Shown piece by piece: positions 17,183 through 27,470 of a stretch of 60,219 bases of DNA. Source of the stretch: an uncultured bacterium (GTDB lineage Bacteria > Planctomycetota > UBA1135 > UBA2386); assembly GCA_937906475.1 (NCBI GenBank), contig CALCZA010000021.1, positions 1 through 60,219 of the forward strand. Direction: 5' to 3'. Position 1 is the stretch's first letter. Each line of letters starts with the position of its first letter. A program made the translations under genes and the position numbers. A model generated the notes under the pieces. It was given only the letters and a program-made list of their open reading frames with translations. It did no database searches and was not told where the DNA came from.

Positions 17183-20100
17183 ATGAACAAGTCCATGCCG
17201 AAGAAGGAGGCCGGGTTCACCTTCGCCGAACTTACGTTCGCGATGCTGATTCTGGTGATCTCATCAGCCGTGCTGATCAATCACCTCTCGATCAATTATT
17301 CGACGACGGCGACCGAGCGTGACCGCGTGTTCGCGTTCAGTAAGGCGCAAGCGATCCTCGCTGAGATCCAAGGGTTTGTGGATCGCGGCCAAGTGGATGC
17401 TGCCGTCGACCTCGACGTTCTCGATGATGGCATCATCACCAAGGCGCAGCTGACGATCCAGACGGAGAATGGCATACTGGTTGCCGCCGACCATCCTGTC
17501 TCCGGCAATTATCAACGTGGTGGTGAGTGGCTCTGGTCACGTCGCATCACGGTGCGACCGTTCCTTGGCCTCAACAACCGCAACGTGCGCTACGTCACGG
17601 TGCGAGTGTTCAAGCGCGATAACGCCGGCAACGAGAGTCCGATGGCCGACCTGTCGGCCGTTATCAACTCCGCTGGTAGCGCTTACCCGACGACGCAGGT
17701 GTTTGACGTCTACTTATTAGCGGTTGAGAACATCCCGGGTTGGTGGGTCTTTATGGACTCGATCAAGCCGTTCGTCGAGTCGATGATCACCGACCTCGAG
17801 AACCGGAATCCGGGCCTGGCGTTTCGGACGCACTGGATCACGAAGGCTGCTTACGGTCGCAACATGGCCTACCGGCCGTTCATTAACGAGGATGAAGATA
17901 GCCTCAATCCGCTGACCGAGGTCTACCACTATCCGGGGGCGATGCCGGCGGGTAGCGCGTCGTCGTATTACTACGTGCCCGACAACATCAAGGCGCGCAT
18001 GAACCTCGATGGTGGAGAAGTAAATGGCTACGACGCGACGTTGAACCCGCATCCGTATGCGCTTGCAGACTTCTACAACCACGCGATGCGCTACCCAGAC
18101 GAGTATGCGTTGTGGCAAGCCCGGGTCGATGAGATCGAGCAGCGTGAAGGCGATATTGCAGACGCTGTAGCGGCTGGTGTTGCCGCTCCCGATGAACTGA
18201 CCGACATGTCCAAGGAGCCGACCATGCGGATCCTGATGGACGAGATGAATACCGACCCGGCGAAGTACAAGAACGCGTTGGTCATCAACCTGCACGGCGA
18301 GCTGATGCCGATGCCTGCTTTGCGCAACTTCAGCGACGCGGCCAAAGATCCGATCAACCACCCGAACTGGCGGTGTGTCACGCATCCGGAAGAGTTGCGC
18401 ACCAAGAAGGACGACTCGGGGGTCACCGATCCGTTGCGCTTGCGGATGTATGCCTACACGGATTACCCGCAGTTCTACAGCGGGGTGGATCGCATGTCCG
18501 AACCCATGATCGTCGAGATCATGGGCGTCAATCTGGTGCAATCGCTCAATCCGACCCAGCTAGTTGGCACGGCGGTCCTGGAGAACATTCGGGGCGGCGT
18601 GGAGGTTGATGGTACGTCTGACTACTTCGCGTCCATGGGCGCGAAGCACGTCAGCGATGGACCGAACGTCGCGGAAGAGATGTACTACACGGCGGAGTAC
18701 ATCTATGACCCCTCCAATCCGCGCCGGGCAGAGCCGCGAACGCGCATCTACCTCTACAACACGCCACTCAGTTGCGGTCTGGTCGACAACAAAGGTCTCG
18801 CCAACAGCGAACGCGCGCGTCTCTACCAGATGGAATACGTGCCGAGCCCGGTCGATTCCGGCCCGAGCTTTGCCACAGATCTGTTTTCGAACGGCACGGG
18901 TACCAAGAACACAGCGCGTTGGACACTCAACCTCGATCCGTCGATCTTGACGAGTTCGATGTTTATCCGCGCGGATGGTAGCACTTACGATCCAGATGGT
19001 GATGTGCAGCTGCAAGTGCGGACGCGCGTCGCGAGCAACGACTCGGGCGGCAGTACCGACTGGGAGATCGGTGGCACGATGTTCCCGACGATGCTCCAGC
19101 CGGACAACCTATCGACGACTTACGCGTGGTGGTCGGACAGTGCGGACGACGTGCCGATGACCGAGCGTGCGCAGTTTAACGGCGACCCGCGCCACCTCCC
19201 CTACAAGGATTGCTTTAGCGGCGGTGACGACTTCCCGGACAGCTACAACTGGTATCACGATCGCCTCAACAACTCGAGCGAGTACGCGCAGACCGACTTC
19301 GGTAGCATCAATGGTACCTACCTGCGCAACCGCTGGAACGGCTCGATGTGGTGCGACGTGCCGCGCTACTTCCAGTTGTTGCGCGGTGCCTTGGTCGAGA
19401 GCTCCTGCGTCTACACATCGCTGACGGGGTTTTCGTACTACTACCTCGGCATTGGCAATGACATTGGCTACGACTCGGCCAACGGCTATCCGAACTCGAT
19501 TCCGAGTGACATGACGCCCCATGGCAGTTCGGGCAGTGGCTATATCAATACGATCACCGGCCAGCGCAAGTGCGTCCTGGTGCCGAGCACTACCGTCGGC
19601 TGGAGTTATTGGGCGGGCTTCCCGTGGCTTGGCGAACTGTACCCAGACACATTGGCGTCGACGTTCTTCGATACGTCGAGTGGCACCGCGCGCGGTAACC
19701 TGCCCGCGGGTTCAGCCGGTGGCCAAGCGTTCCAATACAGCACGACGACTGCATACAACGTCTCGGGGCGGAGCGCTTACGGGACTGCGCTCCTCAGCAA
19801 CCACCAGCGAACGTCTACGAGAGGTTGCTCGACGTTCTTCAACATCGGCACGTCGTCCAGCAGCTTCCGCCACGTGTTTAGCGGTGGCAACGCGACGCTG
19901 ACGTCGGTTGGCCAGGAAGTCGCCGACAACTACAGCATGACCATGCCGTCGACGGCGCCGGTCAGTCGACCGTTCCAGCTCAGCTACAGTGGCACCGGCG
20001 GTGACCACTGGAATTACCCGCCGTACACGACGCGCTATACCGGTTCGCTCTACGAGAGCTACTACACGCACGGTTCCGGTGTCGGTTCGGGCCTGGTCAA

Positions 20101-20674
20101 ACTGACCAATCCGACCAATACGAGCGCTGGCTACATCGTCGTCAACGGCATCGACAAGGCCGTGGAATCTGGCACGACGTTCATTGCGAAGTGGGCCGTG
20201 CTGTCGCTGGCACATTCGTTCTTCGAGGCCGGCGATATCAGCAACACGCTGCGTATCCCGCAGCTTGCGCGCGTCGAGGTCTCGTCGCCGACTGACATCA
20301 CTGAACTTAACGACCCGTCTGAGATCGAGATCTTGTACGCCACGACGTGGACGCGTTGGGACGGCCTGCCCTACACACAGACCGGCGCATTCTCTGAGGA
20401 TGAGTCGGAGCTCGAATACTCGATCACCTACTCTAGCGACAACGGCGCGACGTGGCGTTTTGTGCAGGACGACACCGTTACCAACATCGGCGAGTTGCCC
20501 GAAGCCGCAATGTATTTGATCAGTGACTCCACGACCGGTGACGAGAACTACACGTGGGATACGCCGGAGCAGGACTTCCCCGAGGGGAGCTACCTGCTGC
20601 GCATCGAGTGCTACCGAGATGGCGCTCAGACTCACTACTCCTGGCATCAAACCAAGATCTTCATCCAGCGATGA
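17183..20674 (+). CDS. Giant prepilin-like protein, 1163 aa
   Basis: The N-terminus MNKSMPKKEAG|FTFAELTFAMLILVIS is a class III prepilin leader: basic residues, cleavage after Gly11, Phe at +1, Glu at +5, then a hydrophobic helix that would anchor it in the inner membrane and pack in the filament core. A pilin-like coiled segment continues to about residue 70. The remaining 1100 residues are unlike any pseudopilin I know: Tyr/Trp/Ser/Gly/Asn-rich, with scattered Cys, consistent with several extracellular beta domains. Its last residues SWHQTKIFIQR finish a beta-rich module with YSSDNGATWRFVQDD, similar to Ig-like or sialidase-type repeats. It overlaps the next prepilin gene by four bases. Pilus-tip adhesin or secretion-pseudopilus tip is an inference; no assembly genes (ATPase, secretin) are in the window. 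Confidence 0.85.
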   Translation: MNKSMPKKEAGFTFAELTFAMLILVISSAVLINHLSINYSTTATERDRVFAFSKAQAILAEIQGFVDRGQVDAAVDLDVLDDGIITKAQLTIQTENGILVAADHPVSGNYQRGGEWLWSRRITVRPFLGLNNRNVRYVTVRVFKRDNAGNESPMADLSAVINSAGSAYPTTQVFDVYLLAVENIPGWWVFMDSIKPFVESMITDLENRNPGLAFRTHWITKAAYGRNMAYRPFINEDEDSLNPLTEVYHYPGAMPAGSASSYYYVPDNIKARMNLDGGEVNGYDATLNPHPYALADFYNHAMRYPDEYALWQARVDEIEQREGDIADAVAAGVAAPDELTDMSKEPTMRILMDEMNTDPAKYKNALVINLHGELMPMPALRNFSDAAKDPINHPNWRCVTHPEELRTKKDDSGVTDPLRLRMYAYTDYPQFYSGVDRMSEPMIVEIMGVNLVQSLNPTQLVGTAVLENIRGGVEVDGTSDYFASMGAKHVSDGPNVAEEMYYTAEYIYDPSNPRRAEPRTRIYLYNTPLSCGLVDNKGLANSERARLYQMEYVPSPVDSGPSFATDLFSNGTGTKNTARWTLNLDPSILTSSMFIRADGSTYDPDGDVQLQVRTRVASNDSGGSTDWEIGGTMFPTMLQPDNLSTTYAWWSDSADDVPMTERAQFNGDPRHLPYKDCFSGGDDFPDSYNWYHDRLNNSSEYAQTDFGSINGTYLRNRWNGSMWCDVPRYFQLLRGALVESSCVYTSLTGFSYYYLGIGNDIGYDSANGYPNSIPSDMTPHGSSGSGYINTITGQRKCVLVPSTTVGWSYWAGFPWLGELYPDTLASTFFDTSSGTARGNLPAGSAGGQAFQYSTTTAYNVSGRSAYGTALLSNHQRTSTRGCSTFFNIGTSSSSFRHVFSGGNATLTSVGQEVADNYSMTMPSTAPVSRPFQLSYSGTGGDHWNYPPYTTRYTGSLYESYYTHGSGVGSGLVKLTNPTNTSAGYIVVNGIDKAVESGTTFIAKWAVLSLAHSFFEAGDISNTLRIPQLARVEVSSPTDITELNDPSEIEILYATTWTRWDGLPYTQTGAFSEDESELEYSITYSSDNGATWRFVQDDTVTNIGELPEAAMYLISDSTTGDENYTWDTPEQDFPEGSYLLRIECYRDGAQTHYSWHQTKIFIQR

Positions 20675-21723
20675 GTGTAGTCATGAACAGCTATTCAAAG
20701 AAGACGTCCGGCGAAGCCGGTTACAGCATGATCGAGTTGGTCATTTCGTCGGTGTTGCTGGCGGGAATGATCTACGTGGTGACGTCGCTGTCGCTGAGTG
20801 GTGGGCAAGCCCAGGAATACTCACGGCGGCTGAACCGTGTCACCGAGATCACGCAGCAGTTGATCGATGACATGCGCCTGGAGTTGGTCTCGTCGGTGCG
20901 TATCTTCGGCAATAACGCCGAAGGTGTCGCCAATCTTGCGGCGCTCGATCTCCAGGGTGCCCCGCCGCCGCTCGCGGGCATGCTATTGCCGACTGTGTCA
21001 GCAAACGAGACCGTTCGCACCGACACCGTCGGTTCGGAGATCACCGGCAACTCGATGTTCTTCGCCAAGCTGGCGTGGAGCGATAGCTACATCTGTACTA
21101 GCTCGACCGAATACCTCGTCGACGTCTACCGCTGGGTTTATTTCTATCTGACGCCCGAATCCGGTGGTCCGGACCCGAGCCACCCGATCGGCCTCAACAT
21201 CGTGCGCATCGTCAGTGAACCGCTCATCGATGCCGCCTCGATCGATCGCATCACCGATCCGGTTGACCAAGCTGAGGTGTTGTTGCATCTGCTCAACGCG
21301 ACCGCGGATGCGAACGGCGTGACGCACGATGCGAGCGAGATGGTCTGGATTCGCGGCGGCCTACCGGCAGTCTCCGGCACGTTCCGTCAGATTGATCCCA
21401 GCGATGGCTCGCTGAGTTCGAACTCGATCTACCCGCGCCCCGATCCGTTCGAGGTCGCCCGCTCGGACCAGACCGCGACTGGCTTGCTTAGCTACCGTCA
21501 CCACTCGGTCGCCAGCATCTACTCGCTGCCCGTGTTTGGCGTCGGCCGCTACGGACTGATCGACGAGGGCGAGGGCGGGTTCCCGCACGGCTTTGAGATC
21601 CAGGTCGTCGGCCCTAGTTCGGCGCGCCAGGTGCTCATCCACATGGTCAATTCGAGTACCCAGAGGTCCGGTCACTACGCCTGGAGCGATATGCAGGTCT
21701 CGGTTGACGCGCGCGACTTGTAG
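20671..21723 (+). CDS. PilW/GspJ-like minor pseudopilin
   Basis: 350 residues, starting with the ATG at 20671 that overlaps the stop of the giant prepilin gene (ATGA), so translation is coupled. The leader MNSYSKKTSGEAG|YSMIELVISSVLLAGMIYVV has a Gly/Tyr cleavage site with Glu at +5 and a hydrophobic helix. The next stretch EYSRRLNRVTEITQQLIDDMRLELVSSVRIFGN is the long alpha1 helix of pilins. The C-terminal 250 residues are globular, with no recognised motif. Together with its partner it probably forms a minor-pilin tip complex processed by a PilD peptidase encoded elsewhere. Confidence 0.85.
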   Translation: MSVVMNSYSKKTSGEAGYSMIELVISSVLLAGMIYVVTSLSLSGGQAQEYSRRLNRVTEITQQLIDDMRLELVSSVRIFGNNAEGVANLAALDLQGAPPPLAGMLLPTVSANETVRTDTVGSEITGNSMFFAKLAWSDSYICTSSTEYLVDVYRWVYFYLTPESGGPDPSHPIGLNIVRIVSEPLIDAASIDRITDPVDQAEVLLHLLNATADANGVTHDASEMVWIRGGLPAVSGTFRQIDPSDGSLSSNSIYPRPDPFEVARSDQTATGLLSYRHHSVASIYSLPVFGVGRYGLIDEGEGGFPHGFEIQVVGPSSARQVLIHMVNSSTQRSGHYAWSDMQVSVDARDL

Positions 21724-22112
21724 TTGCTGCGCCCGGCGCCATTGTTCGTGTTGGCTATCGAGGTGAAGCGATTGCCATCGTCGCAGTGAATCCCGATGGC
21801 GGCCTGCGGCCACCTACGGGTGAACGGGACTGAGGATTGCCCGGACGGCCTTCGAAGGTGTTTCGAACGCCCGAGGGGAACTTCAGCTACTTGTAGCCCC
21901 GTTCGGTGTGCCAAAATCCCGTTCTCATGGCCCATTCGACCACCACAGCGGAGCCCCCTGAGCCGTCGCCGTCAGTTAGTCAGCCACGTTCCGCCGCGAC
22001 ATATTGATCCTGGCGGGGGCCAGGCGTAGGATTCCCGCCCCTTTCCGGCCCAGGACCCTCGTTCGAGGGTGCCACGGTGGTCGGCCAGTCAGACTGAGTC
22101 AGCATCATCCAT
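21724..22112. other. Intergenic region upstream of rpoZ
   Basis: About 390 bases after the pseudopilin operon. The first 270 bases hold nothing I can name; small frames (e.g. 21796-22029) have no recognisable product. The last 110 bases hold the rpoZ promoter candidate (22004-22032) and a leader hairpin ACCCTC/GAGGGT with loop GTTC at 22055-22070. Confidence 0.5.
22004..22032 (+). promoter_or_regulatory. Candidate rpoZ promoter with a palindrome in the spacer
   Basis: TTGATC at 22004-22009, exactly 17 bases, then TAGGAT at 22027-22032. The spacer carries a perfect palindrome, CCTGGC at 22009-22014 and GCCAGG at 22019-22024 separated by GGGG, a position where a bound regulator would sit between -35 and -10. 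The leader would be about 73 bases and contains a hairpin. Confidence 0.5.
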
Positions 22113-22328
22113 ATGGAACAAAGCCTCCCCCAGGAGCTCGTGAAGCAAGTCGGCGGTTCGTTCCGCCTGACCGCCCTTCTGCAGAAGCGTGTTCGCGAAT
22201 TAGTCCGTGGTCAGCGTCCGCTGTTTGAAACCCGCGAGCGCAACTACATCAAGATCGCCAGTGAAGAGCTGAAGCGTGGCCTCATCGAGTTGGTCGCTGA
22301 CGAAGAGCAGAACGAGCCGACACTCTAA
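22113..22328 (+). CDS. rpoZ: RNA polymerase omega subunit
   Basis: 71 residues. ELVKQVGGSFRLTALLQKRVRELVRGQRPLFE aligns with the first helices of omega (family pattern vG.rF.Lt.l..kR...L..G..pLv), and IKIASEELKRGLIEL with its C-terminal helix. This is the planctomycete form as I know it, in which the usual 'TVQDAVEKI' opening is changed. Omega helps fold beta-prime and is needed for ppGpp sensing in some phyla. The gene is monocistronic, not next to gmk or spoT, and converges with rsfS. Weak sequence conservation of so short a protein is the main doubt. Confidence 0.82.
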   Translation: MEQSLPQELVKQVGGSFRLTALLQKRVRELVRGQRPLFETRERNYIKIASEELKRGLIELVADEEQNEPTL

Positions 22329-22425
22329 GCGTCGCGCTCTAACGCATCGGTTCTGTTCGATGCCGCCCGCGCTCTGAAATCGTGAGCGCCGCCACTTGAC
22401 CTTGAGTGGGCAACTCTAGTCGCGC

Positions 22426-22441
22426 ACCGACTGCCGTCGGT
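22426..22441. terminator. Hairpin between rpoZ and rsfS
   Basis: ACCGAC/GTCGGT with loop TGCC, lying in the 231-base convergent gap 22329-22559. A weaker CCACT/AGTGG pair is at about 22392-22409. No T-run follows on either strand. Confidence 0.4.
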
Positions 22442-22559
22442 CTCGTGCGACCGACCCAATCGCAGGCAGCACCTCTGCGGGGCAATGCGCTGTGCCTCTT
22501 GCTCGCGCGGGTCTTGCTTGCCCGGGCCTAGCCGGCGTGGGGCGCGCGAGGCGACTGCG

Positions 22560-23144
22560 TTACTCCGACTTGGCGTCGGTGCCGGCGTCGCCGTCACTAC
22601 TGTCAGTGTCGCTATCCGAGGCATCGCTCGCCGCTTCCGGCTCAATCGCCGAAGGCAAGAACGCGCCGAAGCCATCGAGCGTCGGTTGGCGAACTTCTGC
22701 ACCATCTTCTTCGTCGGACGCGCGTGGCGCTGTTGCCGTGAACGGCAGTCGTGGCACATCGGCCCACAGGCTTTCGAGTCCGTAGTACTCACGCGCTTCC
22801 GGCAAGAACAGGTGTACTACGATGTCGCCAAAGTCGACCAACACCCAGTTGCTGTCCGGTGCATCAGCGGGGCCATTGCGACGGCGGCGGCCACGCATGT
22901 GCTTGTGCTCCATCTCCACTTCCTTCGCGAGCGACTGCGCTTGGCGCGTGCTCTGCACGGTAGCGATGATGAAGTAGTCCGCGATCACGAGCGGGCCGGA
23001 CACATCAAGAATCTTGATGTCATCGGCTTGCCTCTGGTCGAGGCGCTCAGCAAGGAACAGGGCCAAATCGCTAGTCGCCTTATCAGGCGGGGAGCCTGGT
23101 TGTGGGGCGGTGTTCGGCGAACGTTCGGGGGCGTTGGAGGACAA
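22560..23144 (-). CDS. rsfS: Ribosomal silencing factor RsfS
   Basis: 194 residues. Residues about 25-140 are the RsfS/Iojap domain: ALFLAERLDQRQADDIKILDVSG, ADYFIIATVQSTRQAQSLAKEVE, then DSNWVLVDFGDIVVHLFLPEAREYYGLESLWAD. RsfS binds ribosomal protein uL14 and blocks subunit joining in poor nutrients. The family is usually about 105-130 residues; here a 23-residue Pro-rich head and a roughly 55-residue tail of Asp, Ser, Glu and Ala (SDSDTDSSDGDAG) are added. Basic insertion HMRGRRRRNG around 100 is also unusual. It is not linked to nadD, its common partner. Confidence 0.93.
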   Translation of the reverse strand: MSSNAPERSPNTAPQPGSPPDKATSDLALFLAERLDQRQADDIKILDVSGPLVIADYFIIATVQSTRQAQSLAKEVEMEHKHMRGRRRRNGPADAPDSNWVLVDFGDIVVHLFLPEAREYYGLESLWADVPRLPFTATAPRASDEEDGAEVRQPTLDGFGAFLPSAIEPEAASDASDSDTDSSDGDAGTDAKSE

Positions 23145-23454
23145 CTAATGGGTCTCGGAAACAGGTTAGTGATGCACAACAGTGCTACTGGAGGATACCG
23201 GCGCGGAGCGAGGTAGTAACCCCCGGCGACTCGTTCCTTCGAAGGAGTCTGCAATTGCCGGTGTCGGGATTGGGGGCGAGGCGATGGCTTTGACCCGGTT
23301 GAGGGGTCGCTTGCTCCTCGGTTTCCCTGGCGATTGGCTCCTCGCACGGCCGCGTGGCGGCTTGTTTTGGAGCGGATGGCGGGGCGAAGCGCCCACGCCA
23401 TCAGGGGTTTGCCCGTCTGGGTTACGCTGGCCAATACGGCCAGCGCAGCGACGA
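23145..23454. other. Intergenic region between hppA and rsfS
   Basis: 310 bases between two leftward genes. Holds an 8-bp perfect hairpin at 23425-23445 (CGCTGGCC/GGCCAGCG, loop AATAC) ten bases past the hppA stop, probably its terminator, and a small GGCG/CGCC hairpin near 23384. The rsfS promoter must lie here but I see no near-consensus one. A long rightward frame crossing it (from 23182) is antisense to hppA and not real. Confidence 0.5.
23425..23445 (-). terminator. Hairpin after hppA
   Basis: CGCTGGCC and GGCCAGCG separated by AATAC, starting ten bases downstream of the hppA stop codon. No T-tract follows, so intrinsic termination would be weak. Confidence 0.45.
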
Positions 23455-25560
<2,106 letters not shown>

Positions 25561-25609
25561 AGCAATGACACTCGCGGGCCTTGGTGAACCGGCGCAAAAG
25601 TGGGCCGGC

Positions 25610-25639
25610 AAGATAGCTGCCAGGGCCGGTCCAACACAA
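25610..25639 (-). promoter_or_regulatory. Possible hppA promoter
   Basis: On the minus strand TTGTGT (25639-25634), 18 bases, TATCTT (25615-25610), about 50 bases before the hppA start. Only half the consensus positions of each box match strongly. Confidence 0.3.
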
Positions 25640-25660
25640 GCACCCTGATTGCTCGCGTGA

Positions 25661-26500
25661 CTACGGATTTACGGAGCCGCCGGTTTCTCCGGTGAGACCG
25701 CCGCTTCCGGATTCTGTTTTCGAATCGTTTTCCTCGTCGCGCAGCGGTTCGCCGGCATCGGAAAGCGGCTCGAGGTCAAACTCGCCGCGCGACTCGTCGC
25801 CAGCATCTGCCGCCAGTTTGTCCGCGCCTGGCTCGTTCACTGGCTTCTTCGGCTGCACGAACTCTTCGGTCATCTCGCTGCGCTGCTGCTGCTGGCGGCG
25901 TCGGCGCCATAGCCACAGGCCGCCGGCGAGCAGTAGCGACCCGCTGACCGTGCCCCAGAGCAGGCCGCGCTCGATCTTCTCGACCCAGGCGATGACCTCT
26001 TCGATGAATCCCGCACTGCTAAATCCTATCCAGGTCAGTAACGGCACGATCAGCACGATGCCTAAGCCGTCGAGGAGCAAGAATCGGCTCCAGCGCATCT
26101 TCATCGCCCCTGCGGTGAAGAACGCGACCATGCGCAGGCCCGCGAGGAACCGCGAGATCACGATGACCATGTCGCCGCGGCGGCGGAACCAGCGGTCAAA
26201 GGTCACCAGGCGCTGCTTGGTGATGAGGTATCTGAGCCATCTCAGGCGCAGCAACCGCACCCCGAAGGTTCGTCCTAGCAAGAACGGGATCATGTCGCCG
26301 ACCAGGATGGCGGTGGCGCACCAGCCCATCATGGGCAGTAGTTTGGCGTGATCGGGGTATTTGGCGCAGACGAAGCCCGCCGCCAGTAGCACGATCTCTT
26401 CGGGCAGAGGCAGGCCGAGGCCACACAGCAAGAAGATCGCCGCCACCCCGATATAGGGGTAGTCAGTGATCAGCTGGGTGAGTTCGTCGAAGCCGGGCAT
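25661..26500 (-). CDS. DedA-family membrane protein (VTT domain)
   Basis: 279 residues. YPYIGVAAIFLLCGLGLPLPEEIVLLAAG is the re-entrant-loop segment typical of DedA (G.GlPlPee..l..aG); ILVGDMIPFLLGRTFG and ISRFLAGLRMVAFFTAGAMKM supply the second half. These proteins flip undecaprenyl phosphate or phosphatidylethanolamine and support envelope homeostasis. The last about 70 residues are an acidic/Ser-rich cytoplasmic tail (GEFDLEPLSDAGEPLRDEE) following a basic stop-transfer WRRRRQQQQR; such a tail is not usual in the family. It lies 11 bases downstream of the hypothetical gene at 26512, likely one operon. Confidence 0.92.
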   Translation of the reverse strand: MPGFDELTQLITDYPYIGVAAIFLLCGLGLPLPEEIVLLAAGFVCAKYPDHAKLLPMMGWCATAILVGDMIPFLLGRTFGVRLLRLRWLRYLITKQRLVTFDRWFRRRGDMVIVISRFLAGLRMVAFFTAGAMKMRWSRFLLLDGLGIVLIVPLLTWIGFSSAGFIEEVIAWVEKIERGLLWGTVSGSLLLAGGLWLWRRRRQQQQRSEMTEEFVQPKKPVNEPGADKLAADAGDESRGEFDLEPLSDAGEPLRDEENDSKTESGSGGLTGETGGSVNP

Positions 26501-26511
26501 CTGCGGTGGAG

Positions 26512-27297
26512 TCAGTCCAGGAGGAATGGCTGGAGCATTTCGAATCGCTTGTCGGCGAAGACGTTGTCGAGGTTCACGGTGCGATTACCGCGCAGCCAGG
26601 CGACTACTTCTCGCAGCCGATTGGTCCATCCGGTAGCCAACTCTTGGTCTCGTATTTGTGGGGCTTGTGCGATCGCGCGATCAAGTATGCCCAGAGCCGT
26701 TGACGTCAATCCGCACGCGAGCATCGCGCCAGCCAGCGTGGGGGCATACCACAACTGTTGTTCGTGGACGGCCGGTGACGGGAACAGCCGGTTCGCCAAC
26801 TCGAAGTAGTGGTTGGCGATCGCCGCTGCACCACCGGCCTGTCGTTGCTGCAAGCGCTCGTCGAGGCCGGGGAAGTTCGCGCAGGCGATATCCGGCAGGT
26901 TGGCCGCGGCGAACAACAGTCCGTATTCACGCTGGCCGGCATATTGGCGGGCCTCTTCGAGCCGTCCGAGCCCGGCGTAGACCCGCTTCTCGGCTGCCTC
27001 AGCGACACGGCTTGCGTCTTCGCTGTCGTCGTGCGTCAGAACGTAACGGTAGACCATTGCCGAGTGACCATCCGTCCAGCTCGGCACAAGCTGCATGATT
27101 TGTTGGCCGCGAGCGAATGACTCGCGCGCATCCCCTTTGTTGGTGGCGTCTTGCATCGCCTGCCAAGCGAACGGTAGGCGCGCCGGTCGCAGGCACCAAC
27201 TGCCGAACTCGCGCAATCCCTCTAGAGGCGGCGGCAACAGGGCCGCCGCACCAGCAAACAGTACTAGGGTGCAGGCCGTGCGCAGTTCGAACATCAA
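26512..27297 (-). CDS. Hypothetical helical (TPR-like) protein with N-terminal membrane segment
   Basis: 261 residues, no family recognised. A hydrophobic N-terminus (CTLVLFAGAAALLPPPL) looks like a signal anchor. The rest is Ala/Leu/Gln-rich and helical with TPR-like spacing: ARGQQIMQLVPSWTDGHSAMVYRYVL, LGRLEEARQYAG, ANHYFELANRLFPSP and ALGILDRAIAQAPQIRDQELA. Planctomycete genomes carry many such 'tetratricopeptide-like' proteins of unknown role. Two Met codons at the start leave a one-residue choice. It precedes dedA by 11 bases, so envelope function is possible, but that is only context. Confidence 0.75.
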   Translation of the reverse strand: MMFELRTACTLVLFAGAAALLPPPLEGLREFGSWCLRPARLPFAWQAMQDATNKGDARESFARGQQIMQLVPSWTDGHSAMVYRYVLTHDDSEDASRVAEAAEKRVYAGLGRLEEARQYAGQREYGLLFAAANLPDIACANFPGLDERLQQRQAGGAAAIANHYFELANRLFPSPAVHEQQLWYAPTLAGAMLACGLTSTALGILDRAIAQAPQIRDQELATGWTNRLREVVAWLRGNRTVNLDNVFADKRFEMLQPFLLD

Positions 27298-27470
27298 TTA
27301 GGTGTCTCGCGGAAGCCGCTCAAAACCTGAGGGTTCCGAGTGGCACGCTACCAGAGCCTAGCCCGATTTGGGCTCGAGCGCACCCCGCCAGTCGCTTTCG
27401 GGGTTGGGACAAGGTCGTGGCGAGGTCGGGAGTGGTGTGGCGGCTAGCATGCCCGTCCCGGAGCAAACCT

